Assembly: GCA_037576215.1 (NCBI GenBank)
Contig: JBANDB010000012.1
Span: 868,001 to 932,000, forward strand
Reading direction: 5' to 3'
DNA length: 64,000 nt
From: Armillaria gallica
Lineage: Eukaryota > Basidiomycota > Agaricomycetes > Agaricales > Physalacriaceae
Of this stretch, positions 43,851 to 56,883 are shown one piece after another. How positions within the stretch are numbered: position 1 is the stretch's first letter; each line of letters starts with the position of its first letter. Below the pieces are notes generated by a model. That model searched no databases and was not told the origin of the DNA. It saw nothing but the letters and a program-made list of their open reading frames with translations. The translations under genes were made by a program, and so were the position numbers.

Positions 43851-45595
43851 CGATTCTCTATTCTCGTCGCTTGCGACTGAACTTTCTGTCGGGAGGTTGG
43901 ATTGTGATGTGTACGTATCGGTTTGAGAGGTACGAATTGAAGGTGCGTCTACCGTAGATCCTTTTCATCTCACCTGACGATCTTATAATGTTGTGTAGTC
44001 TATATGCACATCCACCCTTAACGATCACATCGACACACCGAGTTGACAAAAACCCGTGTGAGAGCGCATCTTCCAGCCTCTCAAGGGGTTCGACGATCGG
44101 ATTAGCTGAGGCTCTGAATGCTACCAGTAATGTTGGGATGAAATGGCCAGGCGTGCGCTGCTCTTTTGAGGCTGGAGGGTCCCTGATTTTTCCTGTCCAG
44201 GTTGACACCCTGGCTTGTGCTTCCGTAACCATGAAAGTCAAGTGAACCGAACCTGGTGGATCGGCCCCTGAAGAAACGTACTTTGATTCCCGGCTTGTTC
44301 CCGGCGCTACGCCAGAATTCTGATAGCCAATGTAGTAAGCAGGTACTGACGTCATTTTCATATCGGCGTCTGATCGATTTCGCAGGTGTTGATGAATACG
44401 CATTGCGCCAGCCGTGTGCACGCTTCTAAAATTAGACTAAACAGCTTATATCATAATGCACCCTTCGTCCAATCCAAGCCAATCGCATAAAAACATCGTT
44501 CTCTGAGAAGATGTAGGTCGGTTTTTTCGTGCGCGTTACCGCTTCGTCTTTTCTTCCTTTCAGCCTGTTCTTGTGCTAACGCCCTTCCTACAGATTCTGC
44601 TCCGTCTGCGCATATATAGACACGACGAACAAAGGACTGCGGTACTGGTTTATGCGTCGAGGTTTTGTCCTTCTCATCTCCTTGAAAGCACGTGGTGCCC
44701 CTGATAATACACCCGTAGCACCAGGGTGATACGCCTTTCCACCACCTATACCCTCGTGTCCTTTTGGGCACAAAGCTTGATGGACGCGATGCCTCAATAT
44801 CGCTGAGCTATGGTGGGGTTGTCATCTCAATCTCGCCTAGGCTCAAAAGAAAATATCGCTAGCTCTTCCCACCTCCGTCATAAAAGACGCATGGATACGT
44901 TTCCAGCTGACGGCTTATGCTGCAGTGAAATGCATGGTGACGACCGATACCTTTCCATCTTCCGTCTTCGCACTGTAAAATTATCTCGTTTGCCTCTGAC
45001 ATCCTTTTTTATTCCTGAATGCTTATCTGTCCCTAACTTCCTTTTCGCTCTTTTACACATCCTCCGTGATACATGACTAGTGGACTTCTTTTGGCCGGAA
45101 TCACAGATTCCAGGAATGTTTGTTAGGGCTTTTCACGGCTTCTGTTTTCGTGATGGGCGTTTACTCTGCCATTTACCTGCGTAAGCTATTCTTGCTCATT
45201 GTGGAGACCGTTCACAGGCAGGACTCCGACTTGCTTCTAAGCATCTTTCCGGCTAGAGCTAATTCTAGACGAACATCATTCTTTTCTTAGCGACCAGGCT
45301 TGTCAGCACAATGGATGACACGGATATGGAGGCACTGATTTTCTTCTTTGTCCAAAAATGTATCGCTGGTTTCTGATTCAGGATGGATGCAACATAAGTG
45401 TTCTTACACGTTATTGACTCGCCGCTACGCGATTTGTGTAGTAGGCTCGACCACCAGATACGTGAATCTAGCGTCCCTCTCCACTGATCGAGCCGTCAGA
45501 GCTTTGGATAGACATCATGCGAGCAACGTTGACTGTTCTTCTTACCTTTCATCTTTCTCGGATAAGGGCATCGCACCTGGACGACATTGTCAAAC

Positions 45596-46600
45596 TCCTT
45601 CATACCCTCGCTCCAGTTTACAGGTTTTTATTAGCCTTGCGATCGATTCGATGTCGGCCATATCCCACAAAGCTCTGAGTTAGGCGCACTCTACCAGGAT
45701 TGTTTGGGAGGATCGTAAAAGTCGGACACAGTGCCGATGAACGATAGAGGTGCGCGCATTGTTCTTTTGACGTTGGGGTATCGCCGACTTTGGCTGTACA
45801 GGTTGACGCCCTTACTTCTGTGCTCATAATCGTAATCGTGCCTGGAGCTCGAAGATTTCCTTGAAGAGACGTGCATTGGTTCTCGAATCATAGCTGTCAA
45901 TCTAGGGTTGGTAGTGGAGGTACGGACACTGTTTCTTTTGTATCGACGTCTCGCCAATGTTGTATTGCAGGTCATGAATGCATGGACACTCAAATCATCG
46001 GAGACCGCGTGTGCCTCTCAAATCAAACTGGACTATAATGCTCTCTTCTGTCAATCCAAGTCTATCGCAGGAAGGTGTCTTTCTATAAGCGGATGTTCGT
46101 TAGCTTCTTGTACGCATACGACCTATATGGTACGTTACTACTTCCACTTCGCTTCAGTGCTAAGGTCCCTCCCTACAGATATTCCTCTGTGTACTCCTAT
46201 ATGGCATGTGACTGGATACGAGGCGCAGAGGGCTAAGGTCCACTTGCCTATGCATCTAGTAGAGTCTGTCTACCTCATCTCCTCTGAACTTCATTGGTCT
46301 CATACTGATATTCCCTTAGAATTGACGTGCTTTGGGTTGTCCATAAAGGTGGATTGGCCAGTATCACACCGAAATATGAGAGTGAAAGCATCACCATAGC
46401 ATTATGGTATAATGGCGAGGAGGCTCGGGCAAGCTGCGTTGTTTCTGGTTCGATTCTAGCTAATGTCATATAGGAAGTTCCATGTCCGAATCTTTTTCTT
46501 GGGAACAATCGCATATTTTACTTGCAAACATTGCAATGGTGACGACTGATACCCTTATCTTCACCATGAAAAATCATATCTTTCATAGACTCATGTCGTA
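45596..46600 (+). repeat. 1-kb dispersed repeat, copy 1, with a tRNA-like element
   Basis: Ordered blocks shared with 47675-48660 and more weakly 55060-55600: GCTCCAGTTTACAGG, GGCGCACTCTACCAG, TGCATTGGTTCTCGAATC, and a family-G tRNA-like element at 46398-46467 (AGCATTATGGTATAATGG ... CTGGTTCGATTCTAGC ... TAATGTC, 70 nt). A relative of the 5' portion lies at 43860-44700. No protein gene is recognised. Confidence 0.6.
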
Positions 46601-46977
46601 AATGCACTCAACGTTAACGTCAAGCCTATCATATAGAGACGTCTTTCTCTAAGCGGGTGTAGGTTAGTTTCTTCGTAGGTGGGAGTTGTCTCAATCTATA
46701 CGCGTTACTGCTTCCACTTTCCTTTTAACCTGTTCTCGTGCTAATATCCTTCCTACAGGTCTTGCGCCATACGCATATATATGGCACACGACTGGACAGG
46801 TTGTGTAAATGACTGGTTCACTGGCGTATGCAGCCACTGCATGGTTTGTTCTCCTCATCTCTTTTGAGCCGCATTGGCCTGACTCTTAAAAATATCTCTT
46901 TAGAACTGATGTGATGCGTATGTTCACTGCCTGAACCATCATGCAAAGGTCAGTGAACGAGTGCTGGGATTGTCGTA

Positions 46978-47045
46978 GCATTGCGGTGCAATGGGCAAGA
47001 GGGCGGCCCAGTTATGCTCTTTCTGGTTCGATCCCAGCTGATGAC
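46978..47045 (+). repeat. tRNA-derived element, family G, + strand
   Basis: GCATTGCGGTGCAATGGGC ... TTCTGGTTCGATCCCAGC ... GATGAC, 68 nt. Same family as the - strand copies between 29.8 and 36.5 kb but inverted. Confidence 0.55.
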
Positions 47046-47451
47046 AATGTGCCATATTGGAATCCATCTATCTTTTTCCCTCTTTATTTTGGAGGACGCA
47101 TGGATACAATTTCTGCTGCAATCAAATGCACGGTGATGGTCTCCACCTGTCCTCTTTCTGTGTTCGCATTGGGAAATCATCCCTTTCGAGTCTGACGGCT
47201 TTTTAGTGCCGAATGCGAGTATTTTGTTTGCCCTTCGCGCGAGCCTTTTCGCCTTCCAATCCAGGAAATGGGAAGATATTTGGTTGTGAGCTGCTGCTCT
47301 CTGTGGAATATCTCGGACTAAAACGACAGAGTCGCTTTTAGCAAACGACTTGGTGCTGATCTAAAATTTAGATTTGCATCACTAGCAATTACTGACATGG
47401 TGGTAACTAATCTTTTGACCAAGAAGAGGCACTGTAGGGCAACTGGAGTTC

Positions 47452-47493
47452 CACCTACCTGTTTGGTCACCTCGTTCGAGTCGGGGTCCTCAA
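47452..47493 (+). repeat. tRNA-derived element, family C, + strand
   Basis: CTGTTTGGTCACCTCGTTCG followed by AGTCGGGGTCC. Matches the - strand elements at 23351 and 27652. Confidence 0.5.
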
Positions 47494-47674
47494 CTGATGG
47501 TATATCCCTGTGCTTTTTTTCTCCTAGGCACATTTTATTGATACGGCGGAATCTACACGAAGATAGTGACTGGAATGGAGGAGGACCTTGAAAAGTTACC
47601 GGCGTGTTTAGATCACATGGTCGTTCGCCGTGGGAAAGTTCCATGACCAGCCGTGCCACTGCAAGACGATGTTG

Positions 47675-48660
47675 TCAGTCCCCTTTATACACCCGCTCCA
47701 ATTTACAGGCTGGTATCAGCCTCGCGCAGGACTCCACGGTTGGCCATATCTCTCACGGCTGCGAGTGAGGCGCACTCTACCAGCATTGTTAGGGAGGAAC
47801 GCTAAAGCACGACACAGTGCGGATAGACGACAGGTGCGTGTATTGTTCTTCTGGTGTTGGAGTCACTGACTTTAGCTGTCCAGGTCGACACCCTTGATTC
47901 TGTGCTCAAAATCGTAACCATGGTTAAAGCTGGAAGACTTGCTTCAAGAGATGTGCATTGGTTCCCAGCGCTGCGCCAGAATCGTAGCTGTGGATCTAGC
48001 ATTGGTAGCGGAGGCACAGACGTTCGTTTCTCTCGTTTTGATGTCTTGCTAATTTCGTGTTTGTAGATTCTGATGCATGCTGTACACTGCCGGAGACCTC
48101 GTGCACCCGTCAAAAATCAGACTCGACCAGTTCATATCTCATAATACAGTCTTCGTTCAATCCAGGCCCATAGCACGAAGTCGTCTTTCTTTAAGCGGAT
48201 ATTAGCTGGTTCATGCGGTGTGGGTCATCTCGACCTGTGTGGTTCGTGCGTTACTGTTTCATTTTTCCTTTCAGCGCTAAGGGTTTCTCTCTACAGGTCT
48301 TCCTCTGACCGCGCATATTTGACACGAGACGCGAAGGCCTGTAGTCTACTAGCGCGTGTATCCAGCAGGGTCCATCCGTTTGTCCCCTTTGAACCACATC
48401 GCCCTCCCTTCGAACCGGCGAGCTCTGGCTTGATCGTCCACCGCCGTTTCCTGAGTGTGGTCCATAGGGATGGACTGGCCGATATGTCCAAACTGAATTG
48501 TGATGTAACGGGCGAGGAGGTTACGCTATCTCTGGTTCTATCCCAGCTAATATCATATGATGGAAGAAGTCCTTTTCTTGGGAATAATCATGGATTTTGC
48601 TGGCAAACGCTACATTGTGCTGCAATGAAATATATTGTTACGACCGATACCCTTGTCTCC
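47675..48660 (+). repeat. 1-kb dispersed repeat, copy 2
   Basis: Direct partner of 45596-46600, including a degraded family-G tRNA-like element at 48493-48553 (TGATGTAACGGGC ... CTGGTTCTATCCCAGC). Confidence 0.6.
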
Positions 48661-48789
48661 GCCTTCTGAAATGATCTCTTTCACAATCTGGGAGCTATTC
48701 TACCAAATGCTCGTTCTTCGACTATCATTTCCGCCCTTTGCAGCAGCCTGTCAATTGCGGGAGAATTCATGGATGCTCATCGAGTCTTG

Positions 48790-49200
48790 ATTCGGCGATG
48801 AAGCTAGACTGAAGCTAAGGCCCAGGCCTCGACGTCAACCGCTACCTCCAGTTGTTCTTTGTTGCCGGTGTCCCCGCGACGCTCTTTTACATTGTCGGGC
48901 TTGCTCTCACCGGTGTTGTGGTAGCGCTGCTGTGTTCTACGAGGTTTTCGGGGTCTCGGAGTTGATACAGAGGGAAACCAAAAGCTCCATCGCCTCGAAG
49001 CGTGTACGGAGCAGACGGCGCCATTTAGGCGGCGCTGCGAGCCTATGCGGATCGACGAGCCATATGAACAGGATGCATAGACGCACAGGGAAGGCAAGTA
49101 ACAAATACGGCAGCGATGAGAATACCTAATGTACACTCCGGGAATAAAATGCGTAGCCGCTAATATGATCGAATCTCGATCCCAACAATGTACAACCAGG
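48790..49200. repeat. Duplicated block (partner 55960-56400)
   Basis: Shares GAACAGGATGCATAGAC-type, AATACGGCAGCG and GGGAATAAAATGCGTAGCCG-type segments with the partner, in the same order and orientation. The 49200-51500 stretch beyond it holds no gene I can support. Confidence 0.55.
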
Positions 49201-51559
49201 CATTAATGCCCTTCTATTTAATTAACAGACTGCCATAGGAGTGCCGTCGTAATGTAATATTCAGTACAACTGCAAGTAGGTGCTAATTAATAATTTGTAC
49301 TGTAGTCCCTCACACCTCTAGCACAGGATCCCGCATGCTCTAGTGGTTGCGCGTATTCGCGCTCGCTGTTTGGCGCGCCATCCCTTTTCCTTCTGTTCTA
49401 AATTTATCTCAACTTCTTTTTTCTCCGATTTCTTGTGCTTCTGGTACTTCTTGGTTCCTCCGCGGATTTGTTGTCCCTGAGGATATCTATTTTTATATCA
49501 TCATCGTTGTCCGTCGCTTGGGACGCATCGATTACATGTTCTGGGTTCAGGACATGTTAGTGATATGTTTTCTGTCATATGTTTTCGATTTTTTCGCTTC
49601 CAGCTTTCGCCTAATGATCGCATATCTTGATCGATCCAATATGTCTGTCTTCCGTACTTTCTATCTGCTCCAGAACGATTTCGGCTGCTGTATTTGTTCA
49701 GAAAAAAAAACAATGGTTGATTTTGTGTGCTACGGAAGGGTATGTCACACATAAAATTAAACACATACTATCAAGTAACTACTAAACCACAACGAGTAGT
49801 CAAATGGATCAATATTCCATTATTTTCGATGGATGCGCGAGCAACACGTCTCTGGATGTACTGCTGATGGCTATCCGGAAGATCGGACCGGATGACGGAC
49901 TCAACGAGAATGCCTCTCGAAACATTGTTTCTACTTATCTGTGTCTAGCAAGGAGTATGAGATTGCGATGTAGGACGAAGTTAGGTACCCCAGTTGCAAT
50001 GCAGTGCTTCTTTGGGAAATACCAGGCCCGGAATATGCAAAATGAATTTTAATCAGTTTAAAGTCATTACACATGCAGGACTAAGAGCACTACAGAGTTT
50101 ACAATGACTGACCGACAACTGTTGTCATCGAAATAATAATGGTTCGACTTCACCGATTGTCAGGCACCTTCTGAGAATTTGTGCAGTAATCATTTTTCAT
50201 ACATATAGAGCATGAACAACAGCCAAAACCCTAGTATTTATGCTTATCCAAAATTAATATCATTACACGCAAGCTATGTCTGAAGCAATTGACCGGCCGG
50301 TTCACTATACTGCCGACTGCCGATCACAATTTGAGCGAATAGGATCGCAAGATCACTATTAAGTAATCAGCTAATCTCTCGAATCGCTTCCATCCCTACC
50401 CACGCGCAAGCCCTCCAACGAGGCCACACATCCAATAAGCGATGAATGACCACACCGCACCTTACCTACAACGTCTCTGACTACCCGCAACGAGCTTTGC
50501 TGCCGCTGTTCACCAGTACACAAGCTTATCCCGCAACACATCCCGCATAACCACCTACTGGCCAATCAGCATCAATCCCCGTGCATCACAAAGTTCCAAG
50601 TGCTGAACGACACCAAAGATGCAAGAAATTCGAAGATCAAATGCCATCTGGGTGCACGAAGCCAAGAACAAGCCCAGCAGTTGCCCAGGAGCCCGGCGAC
50701 AACGATGACAGCAGCAGTAGTGCACGAAGAGGACTGGAAGGCTTGTCTGGGGATCGAGGGTGTGTGCGAGGGTGGGGTTTTGCTGTGGGGTCTGAACAGA
50801 GGGCTGATGAGGTGAGGGAAGGTGGGAGAACATGAGAGCGGGCGCGGAACGACAGGGAGATGCCAACGGCCATAACAATGGCAGCTCTCCGAGTGTCGTC
50901 CACCACTACAAGTGAACAACGATGGACATGGCACTCCACCAAGACGACAACGATATCGCCACTGACAGTCATTCTGCTTTGCATCTTTTTAGCGGACTGG
51001 TCGTTCACGCGCATGAGGGTTCTATCATTTTTATATAGTTCTTGTCATGAATCAATGAAAAGAAAATTACCCTCCCGGGCGAGGAAAATTTTCTCAGTTT
51101 TTTTTTTCCTGAACAAAAACGAATTCTAAAAAAAACATATCAATGGAATAACAAGCAATTTGTTCGGGCTGACATGGTGTTGGTGTGGCAGAATGTCGAT
51201 CAAAGAATGAGAATCCTTTTGAAACACGAGAAGCGAACGTCAGATCACTTCCGGAGATTGGAAATTGGTCAATGGGATCATCCTATCCCAGCCTGGCAAT
51301 ATGGCGCACCCTATTTTTAGGGTCTACCCTTGTCGTCGTCTTGCTCAACGAGGTCGATGCAGTGCACGGTTGTGCACGATGAGCATGCCCTTCAGTCATC
51401 TGGATTCCACAGCTGAGTAGCTGAGCCTCCAAAATGTCCCTGCCAAATCTCACTGTAGGTACAGGTGTTTAATGAATTAGACCTGACTGCGCTTACAAGG
51501 GTTTTATACATTATGACTGTATTGGCATTACAGTCGCTAATAGATTAAGGTACAATTAA

Positions 51560-51990
51560 CGGGTGGTACAACGATTATGAAGATCTGCAAACATTATGCG
51601 GCACGGCTGATATGCGTAACTGGGGTAGATCTCCATATGAGCACAGCTGCCGCACATACGAAGGTAGGCACGTTGATATTGAATATCAAGAGGGTATCGA
51701 GGCCAGTCACAGAGAAAGACGCTGGAGAGATATTGCGCAATTGGCTGAGTTTGCATCGGCACACATATTCTGCCAGTTATACAATCAATCACTGGCAGGA
51801 GGTTACCGTTGAAAGGTATAGACTGCAGACAGCAACGTAAAATGAGCGAGCCGTCGGCACGAAATTAATAATGCCCTCACCTCCACTACTAATTCTCTGT
51901 CTGCAGCTACGGTCCTCGCAAAATAGGTGCTCCTTCGTTTGGAGTTTGCTCTGCGCAATACGACAGAGGTGAAGGACATGTTTCGACCTG
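51560..51990. repeat. Duplicated block upstream of GPI copy B (partner 56400-56800)
   Basis: Segments such as GATATGCGTAACTGG / GATATGCGTGACTAG and ATCACTGGCAGGAGGTTACC (51789 / 56622) occur in the same order, continuous with the GPI-protein copies B and C. Confidence 0.65.
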
Positions 51991-52081
51991 CAGAGCCAAT
52001 GTTAACGATGCACTGGGGTTAAAACATAAATTATGTACGCGCCTCGTAGCAAAAGTCTCGTCCGAAAAGAAAGTGTCTTTT

Positions 52082-52686
52082 TTAGATAGCGACGACCCAT
52101 GCCAAGACAGCGGCGAGGATGCCGGCGCCTCCGACCTGCGCGCAAGGCGGTGTTGAATGCAGAGGTGGAGGCGGTGGATGCAGCTGAGGTGATGGAAGGC
52201 GTGGTGGACGATGCGCGGGTGGAGGAGCCTGATGCCGAGGCGGAGGCGGATCCAGATGCGGACCTAGAAGCACGCTTAGCAAACGAAGGGTTCACATAAG
52301 GATGGAGACTCACGCGGACGCAGAACCAGACGACGCAGACGCAGGACTACTCGCACTCGCACTACTGCTCTGACTCGCAGACCCCGTTGACGATGCCGAG
52401 GCAGACGAACTGACAGGCTCAGATCTCAGAGACGAAGAAAAGACCCGTCTGAGCGTAGATATCGTTGATATTGGAGGTATTCACGAGCTCAATGGTGTAC
52501 CCATCTCTGCAAGGTCCTTCGTCAGTATGTGATGAAGAAGAACGCACTCGGCAGAGATCTGAGGACGTCTACCAGGAGATGGTGATGGGGCCCGTAGAGG
52601 TGATAGTCTCTGTCGGGTTGCGGATGGTGAGTCCGTGAATGAGCGTCAGAAGGAACGGCGGCGAGAGCGAGGTAGGCGGAGAACAT
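52082..52686 (-). pseudogene. GPI-anchored protein, copy B, pseudogene
   Basis: Starts MFSAYLALAAVPSDA, where one extra base relative to copy A shifts the frame in the signal peptide. About 110 bp of the Ig-like domain is missing (the junction at AGATCT/GAGGACGTC near 52556). The stalk is shortened, but the C-terminal GAGILAAVLAWVVAI and its stop at 52082 are kept. Confidence 0.75.
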
Positions 52687-52812
52687 CGTGAAAGGAAAGG
52701 TTGGGGAAAGGAAGGAAAAGAAATGTGGGAATGATGAGAGTTTTATTTGAAGGACCACGTGGGAGAGGACGTTTCGTGAAAAAGTTTTGATTAGCCTCAA
52801 GGGGTTACTTAT

Positions 52813-52990
52813 TTAAGATGAGCTGTGGACAATTCGTCAGTAAACCGACAGTCACTCGGGGATTCCATCAAATACATTCTTTTCATGTTTCGTTGATCCA
52901 TCCCCATTAAGATGCGCTGTGGAAAATTTGTCAGTAAACCGACAGTCACTCGGGGATTCCATCAAATACATTTCTATTCGTGCTTCAATG
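52813..52990. repeat. Tandem duplication of an about 90-bp unit
   Basis: Two units containing CAGTAAACCGACAGTCACTC and GGGGATTCCATCAAATACAT, separated by CCATCCCCATTAAGATG. The CCATCCCCATTA boundary also occurs in the foldback units at 40.7-41.3 kb. Confidence 0.7.
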
Positions 52991-53020
52991 ATCCATCTTG
53001 AATATGGCCCCATTGGAAAC

Positions 53021-53050
53021 GAGGCCGAGTGGGAGAGTGGTTAAATGGCG
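53021..53050 (+). repeat. tRNA-like 5' fragment (Leu/Ser-type A-box)
   Basis: GAGGCCGAGTGGGAGAGTGG followed by TTAAATGGCGAG resembles the D arm of a class II tRNA. No 3' half follows. Confidence 0.35.
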
Positions 53051-53077
53051 AGAGGAACGCGGTGCACTAACTTGAAA

Positions 53078-54119
53078 ATGGCCTCCTCCCCTTTAGAATC
53101 CTCACTCCGGAACCGCGGCGCAAAGCTGAAAGCGACCTCCTTTGAATCACTACTCTATGGTGCCCTCCTCCTCCTCTGAAACTGTTGTCGGTGATTACTC
53201 ATATCATATTCTGTTCAGCGACACACGCTGCTCTGGTAATTGGTACGGTCTGGAGAGTCGGTGCGTCTTTAGTCTTGACGCCTTGTCCACCTACACCAGA
53301 CTAATGCCAGTCTCAGTGGTCCGTGATAAAGGCAGGATTCGTTTCATCCGGTGCGCACTGGTCATCGTGATGTACCTCATCGCGACATCCCCTCTCGCCC
53401 TTCGATGGAAATTCGTCCAAGGCGTCACCGACGACGAGGCACAGGAAACCACATACATCTATTCTCATGGATGGATCCTCTTGAGTTCAATGTCCTTCAT
53501 GGCAGTTATCCTGATCACGGGGTGCATTATGGTGAGAAAATATCATGATTATACTTACCTGTCGGAAGGATTTGACGCAGGCTTTGGTGTAGATCTGGTG
53601 GTGCTGGTTCTTCGCTGGTCGGAGATTGATGTTTGCCATCATTTCAGGACTATGCATCACCATCGGAACGAGTTCAGCTCTTTATAATTATCGTCAAAAA
53701 TTCGAACTGACATCCAACCTAGTTTTTGCCAGTGTTGGTCTTTATCAGATGACCGTTACACCCCCCTCAGGCAACGCATGTGTGGCCCAACTCGATTGGA
53801 TGCTCCCATACTTCTCTATGGTGCTTGCCGTAATATTGTCGTGCGCGCTAGTCACCTTATATCACATCGTAATGGATCGATGCATTGGGGGGAGAACCCT
53901 CCGGCTCTGGATAAAGGTCATCGTAGAGTCCTCATTATTGTTCGCTGCAGCGCCGGTTGTTTACATCATGAGTGACACAAATACGGGTTGCCCATTGCTT
54001 GTTGTGACCATGATTATGGTGAGCTTCAGCTCAATGTTTTGTCTTTCCAGGTGCTAATATCTCATCATCAGAGTTTGGCGCCTATCCTAGCCATCGCTCA
54101 GGTCCCGAGCAACCCTTGA
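53078..54119 (+). pseudogene. Multi-TM Agaricomycete membrane protein, copy B
   Basis: MASSPLESSLRNRGAKLKA ... FESLLYGALLLL then a stop, so broken early. Later blocks match copies A and C: RFIRCALVIVMYLIATSPLA, ETTYIYSHGWILLSSMSF, LDWMLPYFSMVLAVILSCAL, RLWIKVIVESSLLFAAAPVV and SLAPILAIAQVPSNP with TGA at 54117-54119. The GT...CAG interval 53263-53312 aligns with an intron in the other copies. Confidence 0.55.
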
Positions 54120-55060
54120 CGGCGAGGTCAGAGCCCTGAGCCCCGCAGGTCGGTGAAAATCGACCGGATTCAGCCGTTTGATTCCAGGAAGCTGCGACTT
54201 GATCGATTTTATGTTTCTTATGTATATTTCACGATCGTGTTCCTCCCACTTTACAATGTTACCACTTTGCATTGGATATCACTTCTCCCATGCATATTTC
54301 CATAATTACCTACGCCAAACGTTCCACTTGCGTTCCACAAAAAATTAAAAAATAAGTACCACATCTATCAATAAGTATACAGTGTATCCCTGTTTTCTGA
54401 CTCTATAGATGTGCATTAATCCTTTGCATCACGGAGAAAGATGGATAGTTTTAAAGGTCATCGACATAGCCTGAGTACAGTACAGCGAACTTGAAAACGC
54501 CAAGCCTCAAGTTCTTATATTGGACGTGACTTGCAATATCACGTGTATGGTTTAGGGCAGGCCCTGAAGGGAAATTGAAACGTTTGCAACCTCACACTGT
54601 TACTACAATCTTCTCCGTATTATTATGGACTTCAGCTTGGCTCGAGGACTTGGTCCCGAGAACTACCCCTGTATTTCGCCATCATCGCTGCTGCGTCGAC
54701 CCCGGGATGCTGTAATTGCCTTCGTCTTTTCTGGAGTGCATCCTGACTTTGTCTCCAAGCCTGCCTCCTTGCTCCAGGATCGACAATGGTAACTAATGGC
54801 CCATTCCGACGTGTATGCTAGGGTGCCATCTATATTCTCGTCCAGCGGAATGATGACTCACGTGTAGCCTTTCCTCACTGTATTCCGTTTTCCCAGCGGA
54901 GACTATGCTTCCCTTCTTGTGCATTAACGTTCTCTTTCAGAGCTGATATGTGCCGTTTAGCCATCCATCGACCACTGCCCCTTGCGTTGCTATTAGTGCC
55001 TATGCTGTTTTCATGACTACGTCCGGCACTCTTCCGACATTACCTTTTACGCTTGCTCTA
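54120..55060. other. Stretch without recognisable genes
   Basis: No coding or structured repeat I can support. A further weak copy of the 1-kb repeat follows at 55060-55600, with a truncated family-G B-box near 55421-55457. Confidence 0.35.
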
Positions 55061-56883
55061 GATGACAGGCTCGCTGCTTGTATCGGCCTGGATGTATCTG
55101 TTCAGCTCCAAGGCTCCGAGTGAGGCGAATACTATCAGGCTTACTGGGGAGGAATGCCCAGTCTGATCTTACAGTATGCGGATAGGCGCTGAAGCTTGAA
55201 GGCGCACACGTTTCCCTTTCGATGTTAGGGCGTGACTAACTCCAGCCCTCCGTTTTGGCCCGATAAATCATGATCGCCAACCAAAGTTGTCGAAAAGGAT
55301 CTCTACAAGAGGCATGCACTGATTCGCGGTGCTACGCTAGAGCTGACTGAAGATGGGTGGTCAGAAATAATAGTGGAGGTGCGGACGTTGTTTATTCTGC
55401 CTTGACGTCTCGCTGATCTAAGCCTGTGGTATGCTGGTTCTATCCCCGCTAATGCTGTAGTGGAAGATTGGCCTCTCTTTTTCTCTAGCGGATGCATGCA
55501 TACGTGTCTGGCTGACAGTTTGTCCTGCAATGAAGACAAAAGCACGGTGATGGTCACCACCTTCCTCTTTCCGTCTTCGCAACGTAAGATTATTTCTTTC
55601 GAGTCCGCCAGTCTTTGCGTACAAGGAGCTGCTTCTCGCTGAGCTCTAGTTCCCTTTATCCTCCGTAAGATGTGGCTACTGGACGTCTTTTGGCTGGGAT
55701 CACAGATTGCGGGGCGTCATTGTTAGGTTCACTTCACGGGTCCGGTCATCATATCTGTCCCTGATGAGTGAGGACAGGTTACCAATTTTCTTCTTTGTCA
55801 AATTTCTCGCTGTACATTGATCTGTGATGCGTGTTAGGCTCGAGCAACAGATATGTGAATCTGATATCCTTCAGATGATGGCCATATTCTAGTACAGACA
55901 CCATCATTTTCCGATGCGACGCAGCGGAATAATGAACACTGCCTCCCCTGACCCAGCGACTCCTCACCGACTTTATCAAAAAAATTGAAACTAACGGTTC
56001 CGACATACACAGGATAGAAAAACCGAAAGCTTCATCTCCTTGAGGCGTGTCCGTAGCAGATGGCGCAGATTATCCGGCGCAACAATTCTATGCAGATCGA
56101 CAAGCGGGAGTCCTTCATCCAGATGCCAGGTCCGGAGGTTCCACTCCACCAGAGAAGGCCGTCATCCCGATGCCGTACCTCGCCTTGTCATATTCGAAGC
56201 ACCCTAACAATGAGGCAGAGGCGGAGCTCACGTTCAAGGACGTGGAGGAAGATGTTCGCATATGAGCAGGATGCATAGACACACTAGGGTCACAGGGAAG
56301 GCGGGTAAGAAATACGGCAGCGGTGACGATATCGAATGTACAGTCTGAGAATAAAATGCATAGCTGCCAATATGGTCGAATCTCGCTACCAACGATGTAC
56401 ATACAACAATTTTGAAGACCTGGAAACTTTGTGCGGCACAGCTGATATGCGTGACTAGAGTAGATCTCCTTCATATGAGCACAGCAGCCACATATATTAG
56501 GGGCAGGCACGTTGATTGAAGATCAAGAGGGTGTCAAGGCGGGTCACAGAGAATGACGCTGGAGAGATACTGCGCAATTAGCTGACTTTACATCGGCACA
56601 TATCCTGCTGGTTATACAATCGATCACTGGCAGGAGGTTACCGGTGGAAGATATAGACTGCATACACTAACGTAAAATGAGCGAGACGCCGGTACGAAAT
56701 CAATAATGCACGCACCTCCACTACCAATTCTCCGTCTGCAGCTACGGTCCTCGCGAATTAGGTGCTCCTTCGTTTGCAATTTGCTCTGACCTGCAGAGCC
56801 AATGTTAACGACGCACTGGGTTAAAACATAAGCTATGCACGCATCTTGTAGCAAAAGTCTCGTCCAAAAAGAAAGTGTTCTTT

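Noticed and set aside
49347..49754. 135-codon + strand frame
   Set aside because: It is hydrophobic and AT-rich with no recognisable motif, homologous duplicate or splice context, so I could not support it as a gene.
50371..51014. Overlapping Pro/Ser-rich - strand frames of 107-125 codons
   Set aside because: Several frames are open at once in a low-complexity, GC-rich patch, which suggests composition rather than coding.
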